A DNA stretch of 64,000 nucleotides from Spirodela intermedia (taxonomy: Eukaryota > Streptophyta > Magnoliopsida > Alismatales > Araceae). The notes below the pieces were generated by a model that made no database searches, was not told where the DNA came from, and worked only from the letters and a program-made list of their open reading frames with translations. A program made the translations under genes and the position numbers. The DNA lies in NCBI GenBank assembly GCA_902729315.2, contig LR746271.1, forward strand, positions 5,476,001 to 5,540,000. The letters run 5' to 3'. Numbering within the stretch: position 1 is the first letter of the stretch; each line of letters begins with the position of its first letter. Below are positions 10,327-22,190 of the stretch, one piece after another.

Positions 10327-11953
10327 TGACGTGACTCAGTCGTTGTATATTAAATCACGCAAATCTAAAATTTATAAAACTAGAAAATACGAATTTCCGG
10401 ATATTTAGAAGTATTTATAAATAAATATATCAATTATAATTCAATAAAAGTTCCAAAAATAGCGGTAATTTCCCAGGTCGATCACAGGGATGTAATATAA
10501 TATTTTGTAATTATTCAGAGTTTTTCTCAATGAATACGATTTTCTATGAATTTTATACTAGGAAATGAAAAGGAAATATATTTAAAATTCACGAAAAAAA
10601 AGAGGAAATAAGGGTGCGGACGACAGGATGACGTCAGCGCCCGGCGAACGCGAATCGGGCGGAAACAGAGTTCCGCCCGGCGATTCTTACGTAAGCGATT
10701 ACAGACGATTTAATTAATCAAATTAAGATCTGTAAAAGCCGGAAGAATCGTAATTGAACGAAGTATAGTTTGGTAAATTAAAATCACACAAAGTATCACT
10801 AAATAAAGCGTAAATTAAATTGAAAGCAGGAAACCAGAGTTCCGGCGTCGCGACGGCGATGCGTCGGCGATGCACCGGAATCCTGAGCGTTCGGGAGGAT
10901 CGTCGTGCAGTGTCCACGGCCTTGAAGGCTCTCCTTGGACAAAGACGACGTGGGCAATCTCTAGATCTTCTCGCGAAGTCTAGATCAATGAAGTGGGTCG
11001 TCGAATCGTCTCCGGCGGCTGTCACCCGGCGGAGCGGAAAAACGGCGACTTTGCGGCTCTCCGGCGGCTGTCACCCGACGGAGAGGAGCTGGATGGAGGT
11101 GGGGCGCGTGTCAGGGAGCTTCATCCTCAGGTCCGCGCAGCAAGAGGAGGCTCTTCATCGCATCTGGTACGCTCTCAGGAGGTGGCGACTCGTCTCCCGG
11201 CGGATCGTCCTCTTCCCGACGACGGCTTGTTCGTCGATCAATCGGAGATGATTTACTCGATGGATTGCGATCCTTTTATCGCGAATCGTTCAGCAATTTT
11301 AGTAGCAATGCTCCGCGAATCGCGTTGACGAGATTTTCGCCGATGATCCAGCGATTCTGGTTGCTTAATCCTTCACCGGCGATCTGCAGGAAAGTCGCGA
11401 TAATCAGATAAAAATATATGAATTTTGACTCTGGGAGGATTCGAACCCGCGGCGGTCGCCCGCCCCTGAGCAAGGTGTGACGCGGGTTTAGTCCCACATC
11501 GATTGTGCGCGGATTATTCGGGCGAATATATAGTAAAGTTAGCTTTCTAGGCAAAGTCCTCTCGCGTGTACGACCACTCCTTGCCCCACAGCCGGCTGGC
11601 CACCGGTGACGTGGAAGGGGAGTGGCGCACACGTGCCCCTATCGATCCAAGCAAGCCGCTCGAGCCCCTGCTCGCGGCTACTCCCCGACTGCGCTTCCGA
11701 CCCGCTTGCGGGCCCGGCTGGCCGGCGGGTCCCCCCATTTTGCAATATTTTTATTTTTATTTCTTGTTCTTCATTTATCTCAAAACTAAGACTGTAAAAA
11801 TCGTATAAAATCACATAATTACCCAAAAATTCACGTTAATCAACTGAAAACCACTTTTCATGCTTTAACACAAATATAAGTCTATTTATCATGAGTTAAG
11901 GCTAAAACTATATTATTTACTAATTATTAACTCATGATAATGAAGACTTATCA
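10327..11953 (-). repeat. 5' LTR of the Athila-like element (right copy)
   Basis: Equal in length (1627 bp) and nearly identical to 1580-3206. As the 5' LTR of a minus-strand element it should hold the promoter; on the minus strand a TATATATT box is visible at about 11525-11532. It also contains a perfect GGTTCGAATCC at 11437-11447 (minus strand) and the terminal inverted repeat at about 11885-11939. Confidence 0.95.
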
Positions 11954-11958
11954 GCTGC
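11954..11958. repeat. Target site duplication, right copy
   Basis: GCTGC, identical to 1575-1579, directly after the CA end of the right LTR. Confidence 0.93.
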
Positions 11959-12250
11959 CTCCTCACTCTTGCAAACAACGGTTGAACTATTGTATCACAG
12001 CTGTTGATGAAGTGGCTACAACAAGAGGCATAATTCTTAAAATCACTAGAAAATGATTAGAAAAATCACAAAAAGTGTATTCAATGTCTTGTTGACAAGA
12101 AGAAGAAAAAACTCTAGAATTGATGATTGAAGAAACGGAGTACATAAAGTTATATAAAAGAAGGGAAGAAAGAGAGAGAGAGATGGAGAAGTGGAGATCA
12201 TGTATCAAGAATAGGGACAGAGAAAATAAATTTAAATTGAGCTTGATAGG
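11959..12250. other. Pre-insertion flank, no gene
   Basis: About 290 bases continuing the sequence interrupted at 1574. It is AT-rich with a short GA run near 12171-12182. No coding or RNA gene is visible. Confidence 0.5.
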
Positions 12251-13848
12251 TGATGTGACTTAGTCGTTGTATAGTAAATCATACAAATTTAAAATTTATA
12301 AAACTAGAAAATACAATTTTTTAGATATTTAGAAGTATTTCTGAACAAATATATCAATTATAATTCAATAAAACTTCCTCAAATAGTGGTAATTTTCTAG
12401 ATCGATTATAAGAATGTAATATAATATCGGGTAATTATTTAGAAATTTCCTCAAAGAATACGATTTTCTATAAATTTTATACTGGAAAATGAAAATAAAA
12501 TATATTTAAAATTCACAAAAAAGAGAATAAAAGTACAGATGTCAGGATGACATTAGCACTCGACGAACGCGAATCGGGTAGAAATAGAGTTACGTCTGAC
12601 GATTCTTACATAAGTGATTATAGACGATTTAATTGATCAAATTAAGATCTATAAAAGCCGGAAGAATCATAATTGAATGAAGTATAGCTTGGTAAATTTA
12701 AATCACATAAATTATCACTAAATGAAGTAAAAATTAAGTTGAAAGTAGGAAAATAGAGTTCTGAAGTTGCAGCGGTGATGCGTTGGCAATGCACCAGAAT
12801 CCTAAGCGTTTGAGAGGATCATCGTGCAATGTCCACAGCCTCAAAGGCTCTCCTTGGATAAGGACGATGTGGACAATCTCTAGATCTCCTTGCAAAGTCT
12901 AAAGATCAATGAAATAGATCGTCGAATCGTCTCTAGCAACTATCACCCGACGGAGATGAGCTAGATGGAGGTGGGGTGTGTGTTAGGGAGCTTCATCCTC
13001 AAGTCCGTGTAGCAAGAGGAGGCTCTTCATCGCATCCGGTACGCTCTTAGGAGATGGCGACTTGTCTCCTAGTGGATCGTCCTCTTCTCAATGATGGCTT
13101 GTTTGTTGATCAATCGGAGATGATTTACTTGATGGATTCGCAATTCTTTTATCACAAATTATTCAGCAATTTTAGTAACAATACTTCATGAATTGTATTG
13201 ACGAGATTTTTGCCGATGATCCAGCGATTCTGGTGGTTTAATCTTTCACTGGCAATCTACAAGAAAGTCATAATAATCAGATAAAAATACGAGTTTTAGC
13301 TCTGGGAGGATTCGAACCCACACGAGTTGTCTACCTTCGAAGCCTTTTAGGGGAAAGTGTGATGCGAATTTAGTCCTACATCGCTTGTGCACCGAAGTTT
13401 TGGGTGAATAAATACTAATATCACACTTTCAAGCAATGAGTCTATTTCTCCCACATGTACAACCACTCCTTGCTGCATAGTTAGCTGGCCACCGATGACA
13501 TGGAAGGGGAGTGGTGCACGCGTGCCTCCATCGGTCCTAGCTGCTCAAGCCCATGCTCACGGCTCCCCTCGACTATGCTTCCGACCTGCTTGTAGGCCCG
13601 GCTAGCCAACGAGTCCCCCTCGTTTTGTTATATTTTTATTTTTATTTCTTTTTCTTCATTTATCTCAAAAATAAGACTATAAAAATCATATAAATTCCTA
13701 CAAAATCACATAATTAGCCAAAAATTCAAGTTAATCAATTAAAAACCACTTTTCACAATTTAGCATAAATATAAGTCTATTTCTCATGAGTTAAGGCTAA
13801 AAATATATTATTTACTAATTATTAACTCATGATAATAAAACCTTATCA
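12251..13848 (-). repeat. Decayed LTR of the same family
   Basis: About 1.6 kb running from TGATGTGACTTAGTCG to CCTTATCA, colinear with the young LTRs and in the same orientation. Many CG positions of the young copy appear here as TG or CA. It keeps GGTTCGAATCC (minus strand, 13308-13318) and most of the terminal hairpin. No internal region follows on either side: on the right it joins directly to an inverted LTR fragment. The bases flanking it (ATAGG and ACGAG) are not a convincing target duplication, so it is either a solo LTR with a lost duplication or the product of a rearrangement. Confidence 0.85.
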
Positions 13849-14668
13849 ACGAGTCACCATCTCATGAGAGCGTATTGGATGCGATGAAGAGCCTTCTCTT
13901 ACTGTGCGGACTTGAGGATGAAGCTTCCTAACACGCACCCCACATCCATCCAGCTCCTCTTCGTTGCGTGACAGCCGTCGAAAAACTACAAAGTCGCATG
14001 TTTTTCGCTTCACCGAATGACAACCGCCAAAGACAATTTGACGATCCATTTCATTGATCTCTAGACTACACAAGAAGATCTTGAGATTGTCCACATTGTC
14101 TTTGTCCAAAGAGAGCCTTTGAGGCCATGGACACTACATGACAATTCTTCCAAATGCTCAAGATTTTGGTGCATCGTTGATGCATCGTCGCTGCAATGTC
14201 AAAACTCTGTTTTTCTACTTTTAACTTAATTTTTTCTCTATTTAGTGATAATTTGTGTGATTTAAATTTACCAAACTATTATTCATTCAATTATGATTCT
14301 TCTAGCTTTTACAGATTTTAATTTGATCAATTAAATCATCTGTAATTACTTACATAAGAATCGTCAAGTGAAACTTTATCTCTACACGCTTAATTTGCTT
14401 TTCAGCGAATTTTAAATATATTTTATGTTTATTTCCTAATCTAAATTTTATAAAATATTATATTCTTTGAAGAAAATTTTAAAAAATTAACCAATATTAT
14501 ATTACATCTTTGTTATTAATCTGAAATTTTATTATTATTTTTAGAACTTTTATGAAATTATAATTAATATATTTGTTCAAAAATACTTCTAAATATTCAA
14601 AATTAATATTTTCTAATTTAATTTTTTTTAATTTATGTGATTTACTATATAAAAACTTAGTCACATCA
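13849..14668 (+). repeat. Truncated 5' LTR of the gag-only element
   Basis: Begins in mid-LTR (ACGAGTCACCATCTC matches the reverse complement of the young LTR near 11185-11195) and ends with CTTAGTCACATCA, the expected LTR end. The missing half lies at the junction with the opposite-facing LTR at 12251-13848. The minus-strand open frame over 13846-14109 is an LTR shadow. Confidence 0.8.
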
Positions 14669-14673
14669 AATTC

Positions 14674-14691
14674 TGGCACTATTGTCGGGGA
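14674..14691 (+). other. Degenerate primer binding site
   Basis: TGGCACTATTGTCGGGGA lies five bases after the LTR end and differs at four positions from the tRNA-Asp complement used by the young element. It fixes the orientation of this element as plus. Confidence 0.8.
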
Positions 14692-14875
14692 TGTATTACA
14701 TAATATTTGGTATTTTTCTCTTAGAGTACACAAAAAAATTTAACTCTTGTTTTTATTTTCTTCTTACAAAAAAATTTATAGAAAAAAAGGAGAATGAGAG
14801 CAGCAAGGCAAGGACTAGATCATACTGAAGGAAGATAACAATCATTAAAAATTTTCATCAAATTTATTGATTTTT

Positions 14876-16268
14876 ATGCATGGTAGAAGATCCTTACACT
14901 CAAGGTTAGAAAATTTTTACACTATCTCATCCAAAATCAAATACTAGAAAGAAAAAAATCAATTTTTATAGATCCTAAAGGTAGTGCAGGTCAAAATAAG
15001 AATAATTCCATAGCCATGAAAAATTATTATATCCTTGATTCATACCAATGAGCATCCAATATTAGAGTCCCATTTGCACCCACTATTATATTCGAAATAA
15101 ATTCAGAAATTTTATAAATGCTCTATAATTTTCATGAATTGCCTTTAGTGGAACCTCATCAACATTTAGAAAAAAATTATATGATCTGTAATTTAATTAA
15201 TCTTTCTTAGAGACAAAGCTATTTACTGGCTATTCATATTAGATAGAGAATTAATTAATTAGAAAGACAAAAAACAAGCTTTCTTCAAAAAAATTATCTC
15301 TTAAGAAATACTTAAAATATGAGAAAACATATATGAAGTTTTGCTCAAAGGCCAAGAGAAATTTTACATGAGACATAGGAAAAATTTAAAGATTTACTTA
15401 GAAACTATCTTCATCATGTTATACCTAAGTGGCAGCTTAATATAATTTTTTATGATGGATTATTAGAACAACATAGAAATATGGTTGATTCTATATGTGG
15501 AGGAACTTTTATGAAGAACACCCTTGATGCGATTTACAACCTTTATGAGAATTTAAATACAAATTCTAGAGATCAAGCCTCTTTTGATTTATATGATATA
15601 GATAAGAAGAGAGGAATTTATAAATTGTATTATGATGATATTTTAATTTAAGAAATGAGGTTTAATCAGATTAATCAAAGATTAGAAAAACTTGATTTAC
15701 TTATTGAAAATATTAGAAAGTTTCCTGACCCTCAATTTAATGCATATAGTAATTGTCTTATGTATGATGAAAATGATCATTCTGAATTTCAATGTTATAA
15801 TTTTGATTAATTATTTTAGCCTAGGCAAGAGCAAGAACAAATACCCCACGATTTTAGTAAAAATAGGAAATATTTTTCTGATTCTTATAATCCTAATTGG
15901 GGGATAATTTTTTGTGGAGAGACCTAAATAATATTTAAAATCCAAACTCACTTAGACTCAATTTAAATTCTAAATTTCATCCAAAATAAGAACATAGATT
16001 TCAGAAAAATCAGTCCTCTCAAATCCAACCTAATTTTATAGATATGATGCAGCAAATGAGACAAATGATGTAGCAAACAATGAACCAAATGATGTTGTAA
16101 TAAAAATAATTTATAAAGGCTTTTGAGAATAAGAGAGAAGAGGGACAGCCACCTAGTTAGCCCCAAGAAAATTCAAAAAACTGTCCAACAATAGGATTTC
16201 AACAAAGAGAGTCTAGCTAGACAAATTTAGAAAAAAATCTATGAAATGAACATGTTAGGACAGTGAAT
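14876..16268 (+). pseudogene. Decayed gag of the gag-only element
   Basis: Starts with [14 protein letters not shown], the same beginning as the young gag, and follows it segment by segment but with many stops and shifts. A readable part near 15740-15815 gives C-L-M-Y-D-E-N-D-H-S-E-F-Q-C, i.e. the zinc-knuckle positions with tyrosine at the second ligand but the histidine still present. The end resembles the young gag tail (ILLDPNSQLLEE compared with [12 protein letters not shown]), with homology stopping at about 16310. Confidence 0.8.
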
Positions 16269-17125
16269 ACTGAGTGAGAATATTTTACTTGATCCTAATT
16301 CCCAATTGTTAGAAGAAATAGATGAGCCATTAGAAGTAAATGAGAATATTAAACTTGAAAATATAGTAGCAAAAAAATTAAATAAAATCATTTATTACTC
16401 ACAATTGATGAATGAATATAGTGAGGATGATAAGAAGAAAGATCCTGTAGATGAAGAAACAGCAATTGATCATGAAAAAATCATCCAAATTTTAGTAGAA
16501 GGGAGTAAGGACAGAAATAAAGAAAAATAGATTTCAAGTGAGGAAAAATAAGTTAATTTGAGAGATGTAGGAGACGAAATTAATAAATCTAATTAAAAAT
16601 TTACAGTCATAGATGTTGATAGTGATAATAATGATGCATATCATATACCAAAATTAGAAGAAAGCTCTTGAGAAGATGAGGAATTTGATGAGCTCAAAAA
16701 TAAAAAGCTAAAACAAGAGTTGATTTAACTAATGGGGAGAAACGAAAATAATGGATATAAATATAGAGATAATTTTAGAGAAAAAAATTGAATTTTAATG
16801 AATTCATTAGATCTGAGATTAAAGTAGACAATTCTTTCATCCTTCAAAACCCACAGCCCATTAAAATTAAGTCTAAGCTTGAAATATTTCATTCCTCACA
16901 AATTGAACAAATATGTATGAAAGATAAAATAGAGTAGGGAAAGATTATGCAGATAAAAGAATACATTAAGAACAAGGTGAGTAGAAGGATTAGAGATATT
17001 AATTTAGATGAAAAAAATCTAGATTGGGTAAGAGTTAATTTGAAAATTATATGGCCTGATCACATTTTACGGTCTTTTAATAGAAAGTATTTATTAATGA
17101 ATGAGAACCTTACAAAATGAGATAA
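16269..17125 (+). pseudogene. Unrecognised decayed coding-like sequence in place of pol
   Basis: From 16306 an open frame of 74 codons is rich in Glu, Lys, Asp and Asn (for example LEEIDEPLEVNENIKLEN). After in-frame stops the same character continues (EDEEFDELKNKK near 16675), and near 16810-17120 there is a run reading like ordinary protein (DNSFILQNPQPIKIKSKL, then NLDWVRVNLKIIWPDHILR) with a single stop inside. None of it matches protease, RT, RNase H, integrase or env that I know. It may be the remains of an element-specific second ORF or captured sequence. Confidence 0.45.
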
Positions 17126-17329
17126 AAATGAGAAAATGCTCTTTTCAAAATAGAAATATTATTTTCGAGAAAATTTTGTTAATTTTCTTTTTTTTCTGAA
17201 AATATGTCAAAGTATATATATGAAGTCTATGAATTTATGTTAAATCTGAAAAAGAATATCATGGAACTTACCTTGGGATACAAATATATTTTGATGGTCA
17301 TAGATCATCTTATATGATCTAAGAGCTAT

Positions 17330-18907
17330 CCAACTGAAGATATTAAATTCAGCACTGTATAGGAGGCAACCCACGGTTTTTATTTCATTCTGTTTGTTTT
17401 TTTTAAGTTATATTTTTCTTAGAATTTAGCAATATTTATTTCTATATTTATTTCTATATTTATTTATTTATTTTGAAAAAGTACGAAAGATGGAGTGTAA
17501 GATGAAGTGGAAAATTAAAAATGATGTTGAGGTGATGTCTTTATGAGCTTTATCATTTATGAAAACATTTTTAGTGTTTAACTTTGCATATATATGTATG
17601 GTTCACTTGAAAATTATATTTTCTGCATATTACATTCTGATTTTTCTATGTCATTGAGGATAGTGTCATTTTTAAGTTTGAGGGTGAAGTATTAAGTCTT
17701 AATTTATGCTGTAGGACAATTAAGAACATGTCTTTGCATTTGTTTTCATGCTCATTTAGAAAAGCAACTAAAAAAATTCAGAAAAATTATAGCATATGTT
17801 TTCTGGTTTTTTGTTAGAAATAGTAGAAAATAATTCACAAATTGTAAAAAAACAAAAAAACCAGCCCAAAATTTGAAATTCTAGAGACCCTTTTCTCACA
17901 TTTCAATCCATTAGACATATCTTGCTGAAATTGGAAGTTACGATTATAAAGAGGATAGTTTTGATTTATTTTTGACAAATTCATTATTGTTGAAAACAGA
18001 AAGCAAAACTACCAAAATATCTAATTTAAAAATTTCTTACATCATATTACATGCATGAGAAATTAAATCAATGAGATTGATTGATACCAAAAGATACTAA
18101 GAAGATTATTATTGAATTAAAAGAATGATTTAATAGCATAAAATGTTAGAATACTCCTTAGATATATGATAAATAACATAGATTTGATTTTATAAATTTT
18201 TACTTCATGATGTTGATGGATATTATTTACTTGATGTGAAAATTTAATTGATCATTTGAGTTTAATGGAGATTTTTGCATCTTGGTAGGACTTGTGAGGA
18301 GAAATCACTTATTTCGGAAAAAAAAAAATATCAATGTGAAAAATTTAGAAACGAAAAGTACACATGGAGGGTGTAAGACAGCATTCTCATTGTCAAAAAT
18401 GTCTATAGAAAAACACTTGCTGCAAAATAAGTAGATAAAGTGAAAGCCCTAAAAATAAACAGTACATATGAAGGGTGTGAGAATCATTCTTATTATCAAA
18501 AATTGTCTAAAAGAAAAGTTCCTTATCCACTATAGAAAAAGAATAAAAGAAATATAGTGTAAACTTTAAAAATCAAGTTATGAAAAAAGAAAAATGTAGG
18601 ATCAATATTATTCTTGAATGAGTATTGATAATTGAAACATCTTGTGACTTATATCTATGAGTGAAGAAGTTATGAAGATGTGAATAGAAGAAGTGAAGTC
18701 TAAATTGTTATTCCAACGAGTGCTTAAACATTTAAGTGCCTGACATCATTCTTAATACTTGATATAAGAGTTCAAAGTGTCTAGAAGTACATCATTTCTA
18801 ATTATATTTTTTTTTTATGTATAGAAATATGATGTTTAAGATTTGTGAATTTTTATTTTCATAATTCCATTTCTAAGGAACTAACAATGATTTAAGTTGA
18901 GGGGGTG
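17330..18907 (+). other. 3' noncoding region and polypurine tract of the gag-only element
   Basis: From about 17335 (AAATTCAGCACTG, GGAGGCAACCCACGG) the sequence is homologous to the 3' noncoding region of the young element in reverse orientation, including the duplicated segments near 18350 and 18460. GAGGGGGTG directly before 18908 is the polypurine tract. Confidence 0.7.
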
Positions 18908-20815
18908 TGATAAGTCTTCACAGTCATGAGTTGATAATTAAGAAATAATATAAATTTAATCTTAACTCATGATAAATATACTTGTATTTGTGTTAAATTA
19001 TGAAAAGTAATTTTCAATTGATTATTGTGATTTTTTGGCTAATTATGTGAATTTATATGATTTTTATAATCCTATTTTTGAGATAAATAAAGAAAAGAAA
19101 ATCAAATAAAAAGATAAAAAAAATGGGGACCCGCCAGCTAGCCGGGCTCACAAGTGGGCCAAAAGCTCAGTCGGGGTGAAGCTGCAAGTAGGGGCTTGAG
19201 CAACTATGGACTAATGGGGGTACGTGCACGTCACTTCCCTTCCATGTCACCGATGGCCAATTGGGTGTGGGGTAAGGAGTGGTCATATATATACGAGAAA
19301 GGGACTCATTGATTTTCAAATCTCGTATTACTATATATGAGTCCATAAATTCAACATATAATTGATGTGAGACTAAACCCTAGTCACACCTTTCCTAGAA
19401 TATTTTTGATAATTTTAATACATAAAATGTCCCTTATTTATAACAACGAGATATCATAATGACATCCCTATATAAGGGTATTCGAGAATTTATTTCTCTC
19501 TCTTATGCAAGCTTGACGGGGGTTCGAATCTTACTAAATTCAAAACTCATATTTTTTATTTGATTAAATCACGACTTTACTACTAGTAAAGGATCTAAGC
19601 TGTCAGAGTCGCTTGATCATTGGTGAAAATCTCATCAATGTGATTCATAGAGTAGTGTTGCTAAAATTATTGAACAATTCGTGATAAAAGGATCACGAAT
19701 CCATTGAATAAATCATCTCCAATTGATCAATAAACAAGTCGTCATTGAGAAGAGGATGATCCACCAGGAGACAAGTCGTCATCTCCTAAAAGCATACTAG
19801 ATGCGATGAAGAGTCTCCTCTTGCTGCATGGACCTAAGGATGAAGTTTCCTAACACATGCCCTACCTCCATTCAGTTCATCTCTATCGGGTGACAGCCGT
19901 CAGAAAGTCACAAAGTCATTGTTTTTCTACTTCACTGGATGACAGCCATTGGAGACGATTTGACGACCCATTTTATTAATCTCTAGACTTCATAAGAAGA
20001 TCTAGAGATTACTCACACTATCCTTGTCCAAAGAGAGCCTTCAAGGTCATGGACATTATACAATAATCCTTCCGAATGCTCAGCATTCTGGTACCTCACT
20101 AACATATTGCTACCGCGACGTTGAAACTCTATTTTATTATATTTTAACTAATTTAACTTTTATTCATTTTCTAGACTTCAAAAGAAGATCTAATAAATAC
20201 TCAGATCATCCATGTCCAATGAGAGCCTTTGAGGCCATGGATATCGTTCGATGATCCTCCCGAACATACGAAATTCCAACAATCGCTATCGCAAGGTCAG
20301 AACTCTACCTTTCCTACTTTCAACTTAATTTTCACTTCATTTAGTGATAATTTGTGTAATTTCTACTTTCTAAACTATTATTTGTTCAATTACGATTCTT
20401 TTGACTTTTACAGATCTTAATTTGACTAATTAAATCGTATATAATCGTTTACATAAGAATCACCTAGTTTGAACTCTATTTCTGTCTGATTCATGTTCGT
20501 CGAGGCACTAACATCATCTTGACATCCGCACTCTTTATTTTCTTTTTTCATGAATTTTAAATATATTTTATTTTTATTTCTTAATCTAAAATTCATAAAA
20601 ACTCATATTCTTTGCATAAAATTTTAAAAGATTATTAAATATTACATTACATCTATGTGATTGACTTAAAAAATTATCATTATTTTTTTAATTTTTTATT
20701 GAATTTTAATTGACATATTTATTTTAAAATACTTCTAAATATCTAAAAATAAGTATTTTCTAGTTTTATAAATTTAAATTTGCATGATTTACTATACAAC
20801 GACTAAGTCACGTCA
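18908..20815 (+). repeat. 3' LTR of the gag-only element
   Basis: Begins TGATAAGTCTTCAC and ends ACGACTAAGTCACGTCA. At about 1908 bp it is some 280 bp longer than the young LTR, partly because a segment of about 140 bases (19980-20120) is repeated at about 20171-20300. Part of the terminal hairpin (TCATGAGTT/AACTCATGA) and a GGTTCGAATC box (19521-19530) survive. Its short open frames (20024-20254, 20229-20420) are not genes. Confidence 0.85.
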
Positions 20816-21416
20816 ATCCTCAAACACACCACCTAAATTCATAAGTAACTTAACTTTTAAATTCACTAATATAGAAGCAAGTTTAACATCCAACATTCCT
20901 ACATCCTATAATAGATCATGCACATAATTCTACTAGTTGATAACTAGGCCCTCAAAAGAACAGACAACCTCAATGTTTAGAAGATACCAAAGTTGACTTA
21001 GATCTTTGATTGTCACTTTACTTTGAAAATGATCTTAAAATTAGAGATATCTTGTATATATCACCTCTCAAAATAATGTAGCCTACAATAGTATGACAAT
21101 AGAACATAGTAAGGTCAAAAGTACTATGATGAAGACTATTAAAAAGCTTGAACCAGCTTTTAGGAATAACTAAACTAAGTCCAAGGAGATTGCTTCAGCC
21201 CATAAATATATTTCAACATATAGTACACAGAATCTAGTGAGTCAAACCAAAATAAGATTAAAAGGTTGCTCCATAAACACTTCCTCCTCAAGATCCTCAT
21301 GAAGTAAAATATTCTTCACATCCAACAAGTAAAAAGGTCATGAGAAATAGACCACAAACACCAACAAGATATGAATTGAAGTTTCATCACTAGGGAGAAA
21401 GTCTTAGTATGACTAT
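20816..21416 (-). pseudogene. Ty1/copia reverse transcriptase remnant
   Basis: The minus strand near 21235-21330 reads LDVKNILLHEDLEEEV followed by FMEQPF, which is the copia RT block usually written [22 protein letters not shown]. The rest of the tract has stops throughout. It is interrupted at 21417 by an LTR of the Athila-like family. Confidence 0.7.
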
Positions 21417-22190
21417 TGATGTGACTTAGTCATTGTATAATAAATCATGTAAATTTAAAATTTATAAGACTAGAAAGTATTAATTTCTAGAAATATGAGA
21501 GAAAGTAATTGAATATAAGTTTTTATTCTAGCAGTATTCAAAGCCTCACTAGTCGTTCACCTACATGAGAGAGAGAGTAAAATAAGCACACAAATACCCT
21601 TAAAAAGTAACGTCATAAAAATATCTCCTTATGATAAATAAGAGGTATTTTAGGTATTAAAGTTATTAAAACTTTGTAGGAGGTTGTGACGATTTAGTCT
21701 CACAATGATTATATGTCAAGTTTTAAAATAGATACATAGTAATACAAGATTTGGTAATCAATGTGTCCCTTTCTTGTGTGTACACAACCACTCCTTACCC
21801 CATGCCTAACTAGCCACTATTGACATGGAAGAGAAGTGACTCATATGTATCTACTATCGATTTATCTTTAACTACTTGAGTCCTTGCTCGTGGCTCCACT
21901 TAAATATGCTTCCAACTAACTTGCAGGCCTAGCTAGTTGGCAAGTTCTCTCTCCCCTTTTTTACCTTTTTATTTTAATTTATTTCACTTTATTTATCTAA
22001 AAAATAAGATTATAAAAATTAAATAAATTCACATAAAATCACATAATTAACTAAAAAATTATAGTAACTAACTAAAATTACTTTTCACAATTTAACACAA
22101 ATATAAGTCTATTTACATGAGTTAAGGTTAAAAATATATTATTAATTAATTATTAACTAAGTATTAAGTTATGATAATGAAGACTTATTA
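21417..22190 (-). repeat. Internally deleted LTR of the Athila-like family
   Basis: Starts TGATGTGACTTAGTCATTG and ends AATGAAGACTTATTA, matching the two ends of the family LTR, but only 774 bp long: most of the GC-rich middle is missing. The flanks (ACTAT and TATAC) do not form a clear target duplication. Confidence 0.8.

Larger units (their letters stand above)
1580..11953 (-). mobile_element. Full-length Athila-like Ty3/gypsy LTR retrotransposon
   Basis: A 10,374-bp element on the minus strand has two 1627-bp LTRs that start TG and end CA, a 5-bp target duplication, a tRNA-Asp primer binding site, a gag frame and a pol frame in the order protease, reverse transcriptase, RNase H, integrase. 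That order defines Ty3/gypsy. The gag core ([16 protein letters not shown]) and the RT motif FIDDFSVFG are typical of the Athila clade. By eye I count about 20 substitutions and a few single-base indels between the LTRs, roughly 1.2 percent, which implies a recent insertion (about half a million years at a grass-type rate of 1.3e-8 per site per year). Despite this, gag and pol are out of frame and the pol C-terminus is shifted. No env-like frame was recognised between pol and the 3' LTR. Confidence 0.95.
13849..20815 (+). mobile_element. Old gag-only relative of the Athila-like element
   Basis: A plus-strand element with a truncated 5' LTR (13849-14668), a degenerate tRNA-Asp primer site, a decayed gag, about 1 kb of unrecognised sequence in the place of pol, a 3' noncoding region homologous to that of the young element, a polypurine tract and a 3' LTR (18908-20815). 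No protease, RT, RNase H or integrase motif is visible. Gag-only (TR-GAG) and other non-autonomous LTR derivatives are known in plants. This could be one, or an autonomous element that lost pol by deletion and gained another sequence. Confidence 0.8.
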
